64,000 nucleotides of DNA, from positions 41,753,501-41,817,500 of the forward strand of contig NC_134145.1 in assembly GCF_033958435.1 (NCBI RefSeq), read 5' to 3'. The translations under genes and the position numbers were made by a program. Positions 36,051 through 45,008 of this stretch are shown one piece after another (the first letter of the stretch is position 1; each line of letters opens with the position of its first letter). Source of the DNA: Carettochelys insculpta. Lineage: Eukaryota > Chordata > Testudines > Carettochelyidae. The notes under the pieces are model-generated. The model had not been told where the DNA came from and searched no databases. It worked only from the letters and a program-made list of their open reading frames with translations.

Positions 36051-36787
36051 CTCTTGCCTGCATGATTGGCAGCAGTGTCATCACTGAACAGCAGGCACAT
36101 CCCTTTATTGAGTTGAGTTGGGGGCTAGCCATATGATGTGGCTGAGCATGGGAAAGACCCAGAGTGTGTGGTGACAGGGGTGGAGAGAAAGGGGTTCTCA
36201 CACAAATGTAAACCTCTGAGAAGAAGTTTCTTGGCATGTTATGCAAGCACAACCCCCAGCACTGCCTTGTTGACACATGATACCGCAAGGCACGGGCTGG
36301 CACCCAGCTGCTCAGAAGAAAATAGCAGGTGTATAGACAGAGCTGCGAACTCTCTGCAGCGGTTATTTGAATGGGTAGATGCATGCACCCCACTAAGAGC
36401 ATAGAAGAAAGAAGCCGTTTCTCAGGCTGTCATAAACTAACATGAGCCCACAGCTAAAGGCTTGCTGCACCCACTTGAAAAATCAGGCTCTTCCTGTTAC
36501 TGGAGAGCAGTAGCCAGAGCATAGCAGTGAGATGGACATTGTGGGTTACATACAGGACACCTCTGGAGGCTCATAAATTTGCTTTTAAGGTGTGGCGCTT
36601 CCCACGGGCCTTTAATTGAACTTCTGAATTGGAGCTTGACTCTATGCCCATCAGGTAACTGCGATTTTATAATCTTGAGATGAGTGCACCCACAATTGAG
36701 CTAATGGTCTTTACAGAGAAGGCAGGCACGTGGTAAAATTGAGCTAACTACCTTAAATTCAAATTTATTTTGTAGTATTGATGCAGC

Positions 36788-39442
36788 ATCAGTGAAAAAT
36801 TTAGGGCTGTTACAAAGTGATTGATTGACAGAATGACAGACTGCAAACAGTACAATCAGAGGCTGCAGATTTCTTAAACTGACCAACCAATGGGTTAAAA
36901 AGATGGTTTAGAAATACAAGGGAGAGAACACTAGAAAGTGCGCTGTTGAGGACAGTGAAGGGGCACAACTCACCACTATGGCACCTTCACTGGTTATTAC
37001 AGGGATTACCTATTCTTGCCAGTGTGCCCTTGTCTGGTGACAGCTCTCCACCACCACTTCTGCTCCAGGGACCCCCATCAATCCTAGGACCATGGTGTCC
37101 TCCTAAAACATAACTGTCTGGTGGTGGCACACAGTTCTCTCATCTCCTGCAGGAAGAGTAGTCCACTGTTAATCCGCTTTTCTCAGTGGCAACTGCAGGT
37201 AGTCTGGCCATTTCCTGCCCACTGCTCCAGGTTCCAGCCCAGTGACCCTACAAATGGTAGCTACATGCTGCAGCCCCCTCCAGCCTCTCAGTGCCTTTCC
37301 TGGGGCCCTTACCCCTGACTCTCAGCACCTTCTTTGTCCTTGTGTCAGGGTTTCAGCTTGCCTGTCATAGCAGCTAGCCAGGAGCTCTCCCTAGATTCCA
37401 TGGTCTCAGCCAGAAGTACTGCTTTGCCCAGGATGCTGGCATTCCTTCTTTCCACTAGGATCCTGATCTTCCCTCCCTGAGCTGTAGGCAGCTACTGAAC
37501 TTGTACTGCTCTGCAGCTTTTCTTATAGGAGTCTGCCTACCCTGACTGGGTGCTTCTCTCAGCCCTTCTCTGATTGGCTGTCTCCTGAGCAGCCTACTTA
37601 AGAGTCTGTTAACCCCGTAGAGCCCAGTGTGGGGCAGGTGTCTCATCACAAAGAGAATTCTGCTTGGGTAGAGGGATACCTTGGACAAACTATTAAGTGT
37701 CTTTTTGCTCCAGTTTTTATGATTCTTTGGTTAGTCCAGCCTGCATTAGAGATGACTAGAAATTGGGGAAAATATATGTGCCTTTTTCCTAGTTTTTATT
37801 ATAATTTTCCAACCCCTATATTAAGACAAACCTTGCCTTCTGCTAATTGAATATTTCCTCTAATTCACGGTCAAGCTTAGTTTTGTGCCCCTAATTCAAT
37901 CTCCGTACCAAGATGAGTCATCTGCCCTCACTCTGCTGGGACTCGGGCACTGAACTTCCAGCATGACCCTTGGCCATTGAGATTAAAGGACTCTTCAGAC
38001 AAGCAGTCATGAAGAAGAGCAAAATGCAAGCAGCTGGGTTTTGAGTGCTGCAAAAGTGGGGTCTCACAGCAGTCTCAATACATGTATGACTAACTGATGG
38101 AACATATTTTGTAGGCATTACAGCAGACTGGAATCTGAAATCCTTTCCAGAGAAGTCTTGACCCAAAGACCACTGAAGCTCATGCTTAACTTTGAAATCA
38201 ATGTGGCAGTCATGTGCTTAAACTTAACCATGTGCTTCAACGCTTTGCTACCTCAAATCACACCCCTCTGCACCTTACAGGACTAAGACCTGATGGTTAT
38301 TGTTTTTCTGTTCAAGTCTAATCTTTTGGATCTTACTCAAGCTATATTCAAACAAAACTCCCTTTCTGATTTCATTAAATGCATTGAGTGAGTACAGAAT
38401 TCAGGATTCAGGCCAGGTAAAAATATTTTACTTTTGCAAATTACAAATTAAAAAAAAATCCAGTAAAATAGTTAAATACAAAGTTTCTTTGTGAACTAAA
38501 CAGTACATAACATTTTAATGTAGGTATGCCCTATAATTAAATATCTAACCACGCAGTAACATGTTATTTTTAAGACTTTGCATTACAGGTTCATACATTC
38601 TGATGCACACCCTTTTAAATATCTTTAGAAACCTCATTCAGTGTTTCCAGCAGAAAGGTTCATAAAAATAAGTGGTCATGGTAAACTGTACATTTGTATT
38701 AATATATCTTAAGCAGTTTACTAGTCGCATTAGAACTGATTCAATTTACTTTGAAAGCTATTAATATCTGAATAGTTCATGAATATTGTCTTATTCCCTT
38801 AACCTAATATCAGCTCTAATATGGGAAAAGCACATTAAAAGGAAGTATATATATAATATATTCTCTGCACGACATAGCTAAGCCTTTAGTATCTACTGTA
38901 TGAAGAAGTAATTATGTCAAAGTGAGTACAGTTATGTGTGCCAATTTGATAGTGTGAACTACCAAAAAAATGAGATTTGACCCAAGAAATTCAGCCTCTC
39001 ATTAACAAGACAGTCTAAATCTGGCTCTGAGTAAAACTATGACAACACATGGACAGGTTCTGCCCTGTGCTATGGCGTCCCTCAGCAGGGACACAGCAAG
39101 TTATGAAACTTCCTCGAGGTGGACAGTCTGTCAAGAGAAGACTTGCAGCAACCTTACGTCTGCCAAGATTTGCATCTGGCTGTGTAACCATCAAAGTGGA
39201 TTCTGTTGGCTCTGGAGGAGGGTCTAAGTAATTTGGAAGAAAAGTGGGAGGCAAAGATTCATGAAACCCCCCTTGAGGTTTCACCACTGGGATTTCCCAG
39301 CACCCACTTTTGAAATTATTTTCCTGTCGCAGAGCCCCCTACGTCGTGGTCAGCTTCTTTAGACTAGTGCTGGGGGTGCAAACTGAACCCCCTTCAAACT
39401 TACAGGAGCAAATCAAGTCCCCGGGCTTATGTACAAAAAAAA
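36788..39442. other. Unique DNA, no gene seen
   Basis: Apart from the GC-richer segment at 36950-37645, nothing is recognised. Text near 38177-38235 (cttaactttgaaatcaatgt ... catgtgcttaaacttaacca) faintly resembles old palindromic amniote repeats. Confidence 0.45.
36950..37645. other. GC-richer segment, possible unclassified repeat
   Basis: Composition is clearly different from its flanks between about 36950 and 37645, with dense CT-rich runs and an inverted CCAAT-like ctgattggctg at 37569-37579. It could be a solo LTR or other repeat, but I find no firm ends, coding motif or target duplication. Confidence 0.3.
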
Positions 39443-39745
39443 TATGACATTGTGGTTAAGGCACAGGGTAAAGCACAGGAGAGGGAATTAGTGGACCTGG
39501 ATTAAACTCCTAGCTCTGCCACTGACCTCCTGCATAGAGTTGGGCAAGTTAGTTATGGCCAAAGTATGTCATCCTTATTACATAAAGTAGCACTTCATGC
39601 CGTAAGTAAACCTAATCGAACTGAGAATAAGGGGCTACTAGTCAGTATGAATGAACAGAGCAGAATCTGGTCTTTGTTGTCTCTATTTCTTAGTTCACCA
39701 TCTGCAAAATGTGGACAAAAATATTGTACTTCATTTATCCCAATT
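39443..39745 (+). mobile_element. Diverged MIR-type SINE
   Basis: attgtggttaaggcacaggg, then ggacctggattaaactccta, gctctgccactgacctcctg and gttgggcaagttagtt follow MIR. After about 120 unrelated bases, ttcaccatctgcaaaatgtg gacaaaaatat resumes the MIR order (the tctgtaaaatggggataat block). The gap may be an insertion or divergence. Confidence 0.6.
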
Positions 39746-40468
39746 TTTCCTGCCTTGTCTATCTGGGTTGGAAAAGAGAGGGGCCCAACATGTGCACACA
39801 AAGTACTTATAACAACAGAATCTTGATCTCAGCTGGGAGACTCTAGGCGCCAGTGTAATACAGATAATAACCATAATTAATGTAATTCTAGAAATGTTCA
39901 GAAAATCAATGTTCAAGCATAGCTGATGCAGAACATGCACCTTATCAAAAAAATCCATAGTTTAATTTCTCACGTGGCTCTGTAAACAGAGCAAACATTT
40001 TCATTTCTAAGCAGAAGCAATGCAGGGCCAAAGAAAAACAGAGTGTATGGACTTTGGGACTGCAATGATATACACCATCACGCCACTGCAAGGCCTACAT
40101 GAAGTGTTCAAACATTAAGTGTGCACGCGTGCACGCACACACACACACACAGGAGCCAGAAGATGCTGCAGGCCCCTGAGCAAGGTGGTGGGGGTGGAAG
40201 GCCAAAAGGGCTGGGGCTGAGGGCAGCCAGTCCTCAGTGCCACCTGGAGCACCCCAGGCCAGCTTCCAGGACACTTTTAGAGCTCCCCAGAGCACAAAGC
40301 CCCCATGTTCTAGCCCTTAGTGCTGCCCAGAGCACTCAGCGTGGTGCTCCAGCAACAATTTAGGACCCCACGGCTCCAGCTGCTGCTGCTGCTACTCCTA
40401 TTGAGTCACCTAGCCCTGAGGCAACTGTCTCTTCTCCCCCTGCACTCCCTGTCAATGGTCCTCTATAA
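39746..40468. other. Unique then GC-rich DNA before a MITE
   Basis: A (CA)n run at 40135-40151 separates AT-rich DNA from a GC-rich stretch (40152-40465). The GC-rich part ends in a frame reading SPSPEATVSSPPALPVNGP, low-complexity sequence of the sort seen at the C-terminal part of Harbinger Myb-like proteins; this is only a guess. Confidence 0.35.
40135..40151. repeat. (CA)n microsatellite
   Basis: Eight tandem CA units. Confidence 0.9.
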
Positions 40469-41095
40469 GGCTACGTCTACACGTGCAGCCAACATCGAAA
40501 TAGTCTATTTCGATGAATAACGTCTACACGTCCTCCAGGGCCAGCAACGTCGATGTTCAACTTCGACGTTGCTCAGCCCAACATCGAAATAGGCGCAGTG
40601 AGGGAACGTCTACATGTCAAAGTAGCACACATCGAAATAGGGATGCCAGGCACAGCTGCAGACAGGGTCACAGGGCGGACTCAACAGCAAGCCGCTCCCT
40701 TAAAGGGCCCCTCCCAGACACAGTTGCACTAAACAACACAAGATACACAGAGCTGACAACTGGTTGCAGACCCTGTGCCTGCAGCATAGATCCCCAGCTG
40801 CCGCAGAAGCAGCCAGAAGCCCTGGGCTAAGGGCTGCTGCCCACGGTGACCATACAGCCCCAAGGGGGCTGGAGAGAGAGCATCTCTCAACCCCCCAGCT
40901 GATGGCCGCCATGGAGGACCCAGCAATTTCGACGTTGCGGGACGCGGATCGTCTACACGGTCCCTACTTCGACGTTGAACGTCGAAGTAGGGCGCTATTC
41001 CGATCTCCTCATGAGGTTAGCGACTTCGACGTCTCGCCGCCAACGTCGAAGTTGGTGCCGCTACTTCGAAGTAGTGTGCACGTGTAGACGCAGCT
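40469..41095. mobile_element. Harbinger-derived MITE with TAA duplication
   Basis: The left end GGCTACGTCTACACGTGCA and the reverse complement of the right end, AGCTGCGTCTACACGTGCA, match in 17 of 19 positions. A TAA lies on each side (40466-40468 and 41096-41098), the TWA target of Harbinger. Several short palindromes of TCGACGTT and CTACTTCGACGTT type sit near both ends. The centre (about 40660-40730: gacagggtcacagggcggac, then cttaaagggcccctcccaga) matches the reverse complement of the Harbinger transposon near 11400-11470, so this is a deletion derivative of that element type. Confidence 0.88.
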
Positions 41096-41620
41096 TAAAT
41101 GTATTTACATACAAAGACAAAATATTCCTTGCAGAATTTTAGGCACTTACTCATGTTGTTCATGTCTAATAGATTACCTTTGTCCTGGGACTCATGGCGC
41201 AGATTGGGGGCAGGGCTGGCCACTGGTCCATACTACACTGAGGTCCCCCAGCTCCTGGAGAGCAAGGATGGTGCCCCAGTCAAGAGGGCACTGATATGGT
41301 GGAGGAGGCACCCACCACCACAGCCAGAGCAGCTGGAAACCTTACCAGGGCCCCAGGCGGAGCTAGAATTGGCCCAAGTCCAGCCATGGCCAGTGCAGGG
41401 CACATACACTTGCTGAGGAAGGCTATGCACTACCCAGGTACCTCCAGCAGCCCCCAGGCTCGCCCTGGACCAAGGCAGAGCACCCCCTCCCTAGTCTGAA
41501 GACACTGCACCCCCCATTCCAAGCCCCACCATGCATATATGTTACAAGTTGCACTTTGTAAATAGCTTTTGTTACCAAAAGTTGTTTTGCAAACATTGTT
41601 CTATTTTCAAAAGTAAAGGT

Positions 41621-41626
41621 TTTATT
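41621..41626 (-). promoter_or_regulatory. Poly(A) signal for the second Harbinger transposase
   Basis: TTTATT reads AATAAA on the minus strand, downstream of the last transposase residues near 41850. Confidence 0.5.
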
Positions 41627-41849
41627 TTTTCACCACCCACGTGCCCTTTGTCATTGGTGAGGGGTGAAGGAGGGGTGGGTGAGTGATGGTATGGATCATG
41701 GTGGGGATAGGTAAGGCCTGTGGCCCTGAGTCCCTGGCTAGGGTTGTCTGGTGGAGGTCTTTGGGGTCCTTGGGAGAAACTCTGCAGCTTGTCCCTGTGG
41801 TCTTGGCAGACCGGGGCTGTGCCTGGCTGTTCATAGGCATGTCTTTCCC

Positions 41850-43060
41850 CTAACCCAGGATGAAGGTCCCCTCCTTCCCCTCCACAATGTTGTGCAGGGC
41901 ACAACAGGTGGCCATGACTTGGGGGACATTGCACTGCCCCACATCCAGCCAGGTCAGGAGGCACCTAAACTGTGCCTGCAGATGGCTGAAGGCACATTCC
42001 ACTATGTGCCATGCATAGTTGAGGTGGGTGTTGATCAGGTCCTGGATGGGGTCCAGGTGGCCAGTGTATGGCCTCATGAGCCAGGGCATGCAGGGGTAGG
42101 TGATGTCCCCCACAATGTATCATGGCATGTGCATTTTGCCAACTGCCAGCTCCTGGTGGGACACATAGGTGCCTGCCTCCATCCTCCAGTACAATCGAGA
42201 GTTCTAGAACACATGGGCATCAAATGCCTGGCACCATCATGTTGAAGAGCCATCCCTGGTGGTCAGCCAGGGCCTGAAGCATGATGGAATAGTACCCTTA
42301 TGGTTGATGAACTGGGCCACGCTTTGGGCTGGGGCAAAGATAGTAATGTAGGACCCATCAATGGCCGTGAAACAGTTGAGGAACCTCAGGGCAATGAGCC
42401 AGCCATGACCATGTCCAGTTCTGCGAGGCAGATGAACCTCCGGAGTACGATGGTGTTGATGGCCATAACAATCTGCACAAGGAGGAGACTGAAAACAGAT
42501 ATGAGGTTTTGAGGAAGGTCGGCCCTGGGCCCCTGGCTTCCTCCCAGCCCTGTTCTCCTCTCCAACCCCTCCAGGCACCCTCCCAAGGAGGCTACCCACT
42601 GGCAAACAGGTCTGTGAGAGGGTCAGGACGGCATGGTCCTCCAGGGATGGGGACCCTGACCCTGCTCTCCAAGGGTTCCCCTTGGGCAGGACTTTCCTTT
42701 GCCATACCATGTCTGCCACCCAAGAGTGCCTGACCTGAATGAGTATGGCCATGAGGGTGAATTTCTCCACAGCAAACTGGTTCCCAGTGGAGTCGTAGCT
42801 GTCCAGGGTGGCTAGCTTCCATAGGGCAATGGCCACCCGCTTCTCCAGGGGGATGGTGGGCCACATCCAGGTGTTCTGTCTGCAAAGGGTGGGGTGTAAG
42901 ATGGGTACAGAGCTCCAGAAAGGCATTCCTTCTCATTCAGAAGTTCTGGAGCCGCTTCAGGTCGTCCATTATGAAGCGATCCCACCACTTGGCACTGGTG
43001 TTGTACTATCAGACCTGCCTGGTCACCTGGGAGGGTGGGCATGGCTAGAGCCCTGGGTGC
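41850..43060 (-). pseudogene. Harbinger DDE transposase, catalytic triad legible
   Basis: Read on the minus strand, the N-terminal half shows MDDLKRLQNF, MRRNAFLELCTHL, then PLEKRVAIALWKLATLDSYD and NQFAVEKFTLMAILIQV. A GTCAGG donor follows, and the next exon starts after ccttgtgcag with IVMAINTIVLRRF. The catalytic half reads FLNCFTAIDGSYI (first Asp; plus strand about 42350), VGDITYPCMPWLMRPYTGHL (second Asp; about 42105) and LNYAWHIVECAFSHLQAQF (Glu; about 42000), ending TCCALHNIVEGKEGTFI. So, unlike the copy at 9.9-11.3 kb, all three acidic positions are present. The frame changes at several points and a stop precedes the second Asp, so it cannot be translated whole. Confidence 0.85.
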
Positions 43061-43729
43061 TGAGGGCATGCTCCCCAATGGTGATGTGGGCTTGTCCTGC
43101 TAGAAGAGGTGGGTGACGGCTGTGATCACTAGGACCAGCAGACTGGCAGCTCTGCCTTGGTCCAGGGCAAGCCTGGGAGCTGCTCTGGCTCCATGGGTAC
43201 CTGGATAGTGCATAGCCTCCCTCAGCATGTGTACATACCCTGCACTGGATATACTATCCCTCATGGAGGTAGGCAAGCTGGGAATAGGTGTCTGGGATGG
43301 GCACAGTGTCTTCAGAGGAGTGCCAGACTGGGGGTCCCGGAAGCACTTGCCATCCATGAAACCCCACCTGAGGGGCTCCAGGGCCTGTTCTGTTGAAAGA
43401 GTGGCTGAGGCAGTCTGGCCACTCTCTTTAGACAAAGCAGCTTGATGGAGCGATCAACTTTGCTGTGTGGATGCACATTGTCAACAGATGATTTGTACTT
43501 CTGTCAACAGATCTCTGCAGTGTAGACATAGCTTTAGGGAGGGGGAAAAACTGTTTTGTTGGAAAATGTCTGACTATCTCTAGTTCTAACAAGTTGAAAA
43601 GCATTGGCTCACTAAATGCACTACATACAAGAGGACTCTGGAGGGAGTTTAGGTGAAGAGTCAGAATACAAAATGGTGGAAGGCTGGTATAATTTGAGAA
43701 ATAACATATATACACATTTGAGCTCAATT

Positions 43730-44401
43730 CTACTTATTTCCAACTATATGAGTCAACAGTGTGATGCTGTTGCAAAAAAAGCAAACATGATTCTGGGATG
43801 CATTGACGGGTGTGTTGTGAACAAGACACTAGAAATCATTCTTCTGCTCTACTCTGCGCTGGCTAGGCCTCAGCTGGAGTATTGTGTCCAGTTCTGGGCA
43901 CCACAGTTCAAAAAAGATGTGGAGACACTAGAGAGGGTCCAGAAAAGAGTGACAAGAATGATTAAAGGTCTAGAGAATGTGACCTATGAAAAAAGGTTGA
44001 AAGAACTGGGCTTGTTTAGTTTGGAAAAGAGAAGATTGAGGGGAGACATGATAGCAGTTTTCAGGTATCTAAAAGGGAGTCATAAGGAGGAAGGAGAAAA
44101 CTTGTTCTTCTTGACCTCTGAGGATAGAACAAGAGGCAACGGGCTTAAACTGCAGCAAGGGAGGTTTAGGTTGGACATTACGAAAAAGTTCCTAACTGTC
44201 AGGGTCATCAAACAGTGGAATAAATTGCCAAGGGCGGTTGTGGAATCTCCATTGCTGGAGATACTTAAGAACAGGTTAGGTAGATGTCTATCAGCGATGG
44301 TTTAGATAGTACTTGGTCCTGCCATTGGGGCAGGGGGCTGGACTCAATGGCCTCTCAAGGTCCCTTCCAGTCCTAGTGTTCTATGATTCTATGATTCTAT
44401 G
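43730..44401 (+). mobile_element. CR1 LINE 3' part with long open frame
   Basis: An open frame runs to 44305 and encodes the C-terminal region of CR1 ORF2: VAKKANMILGCIDGCVVNK, ALARPQLEYCVQFWAPQFKK, LERVQKRVTRMIKGLENVTY, LGLFSLEKRRLRGDMIAVFR and KQWNKLPRAVVESPLLEI. The 3' end has gggctggactcaatggcctc, aaggtcccttccag and several ATTCTATG units ending at 44401. The reverse transcriptase core is absent, so this is a 5'-truncated copy, but its intact frame makes it the youngest-looking CR1 here. It starts about 200 bp from the Harbinger end. Confidence 0.92.
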
Positions 44402-44681
44402 TTTTCAGCATCAGTAATCTCTTCTGCCATTGTTTTGTGCACTACAAAGTATTTATACAACAATCAGGCTATTGGAACTGTAGCATTTTCTGCCTCATCT
44501 TTGACAGTCAGTCCCAGTGGAAGTGAATTAATTATAAGCCATCAGAAGTGGTACCTCTTTTAAAAAATAAGAATAAACTCTTTTGCTGGATTAATTGAAG
44601 CATGAAAAAAAATTTGTAACTTGCTCATTCCATAATATAATTATATTGGGATGGTTCTCTAGTGCCCTGCACGTTTATTTA

Positions 44682-44682
<1 letters not shown>

Positions 44683-44715
<33 letters not shown>
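44683..44715. repeat. (ATT)n microsatellite
   Basis: Eleven tandem ATT units. Confidence 0.95.
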
Positions 44716-44852
44716 TACACAAGGACAATGTAGATGCATTGTACTAGTTTGACTTGCGCCACATGAATTCTGGGGACAAGTATCAGAGAGGTAGCCATGT
44801 TAGTCTGTAGCTTCAAGAGCGACATAAAGTCTTGTGGCACCTTATAGACTAA

Positions 44853-44910
44853 CAGATATTTTGGAGCATAAGCTTTCATGGGCAAAGACCTGCTTCATCA
44901 GATGTATCTG
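44853..44910 (-). ncRNA. Hammerhead-ribozyme-like core, minus strand
   Basis: Read on the minus strand: a stem I strand CAGATACAT, the core CTGATGA (plus 44895-44901), a degraded stem II, GAAA (plus 44874-44877), a GC-TTAT-GC mini-stem, TC, and a stem I partner ATATCTG. Penelope-like elements are known to carry hammerhead motifs in their terminal repeats. Stem II and the base pairs next to the cleavage site are imperfect, so activity is doubtful. Confidence 0.35.
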
Positions 44911-44956
44911 ATGAAACAGATCTTTGCCCATGAAAGCTTATGCTCCAAAATATCTG
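44899..44956 (+). ncRNA. Hammerhead-ribozyme-like core, plus strand
   Basis: CAGATGTAT, CTGATGA (44908-44914), a weak stem II, GAAA (44932-44935), GC-TTAT-GC (44936-44943), TC, and the distal partner ATATCTG. It overlaps the minus-strand copy at the centre of the inverted pair. Confidence 0.35.
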
Positions 44957-45008
44957 TTAGTCTGTAAGGTGCCACAAGACTTTTTGTTGTTCATGAATTT
45001 TGGGGACA

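Larger units (their letters stand above)
34617..36787. mobile_element. Composite terminal-inverted-repeat transposon, 2.2 kb
   Basis: The left end has CTGCGTCTACACTACGAG followed by ATAAATTTAAATTT; the reverse complement of the right end reads GCTGCATCAATACTACAA followed by AATAAATTTGAATTT, so the termini are imperfect inverted repeats of about 30 bp. The GTCTACACTA core resembles the Harbinger-type ends elsewhere in the window. The interior is noncoding and holds two tandem arrays (34907-35335 and 35350-36050) and a CR1 fragment. Flanking duplications are not clear, and the exact ends are uncertain by a few bases. Confidence 0.68.
41150..43533. mobile_element. Second Harbinger transposon copy, left end unclear
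   Basis: The right end reads CAGTGTAGACATAGCT at 43533, and its reverse complement AGCTATGTCTACACTG matches the end of the MITE at 2633-3051 (AGCTATGTCTAGACTAG). Inside is a minus-strand DDE transposase. No matching left end is found; the stretch just to the left is occupied by the MITE at 40469-41095, so the boundary given is only where related GC-rich sequence begins. The segment 41389-41481 is an inverted, diverged copy of 43149-43248. Confidence 0.7.
44779..44991. mobile_element. Head-to-head Penelope-like tail repeat with 17-bp duplication
   Basis: The insert consists of two inverted arms: aacagatattttggagcata ... cttcatcagat, and atctgatgaaacag ... tatgctccaaaatatctgtt, meeting at about 44904. 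The outer sequence (tagccatgttagtctg and gtgccacaagac) is the tail I associate with Penelope-like elements of turtles. CATGAATTCTGGGGACA (44762-44778) is repeated as CATGAATTTTGGGGACA (44992-45008), a 17-bp target duplication with one mismatch, which defines both ends of the insertion. The long duplication suits target-primed retrotransposition, not cut-and-paste. Confidence 0.8.

Noticed and set aside
36138..36404. Open frame beside the tandem array
   Set aside because: No domain; lies within the composite transposon.
40320..40520. A poly-leucine open frame
   Set aside because: It comes from ctgctgctgctgct repeats and runs into a MITE end; not a signal peptide.
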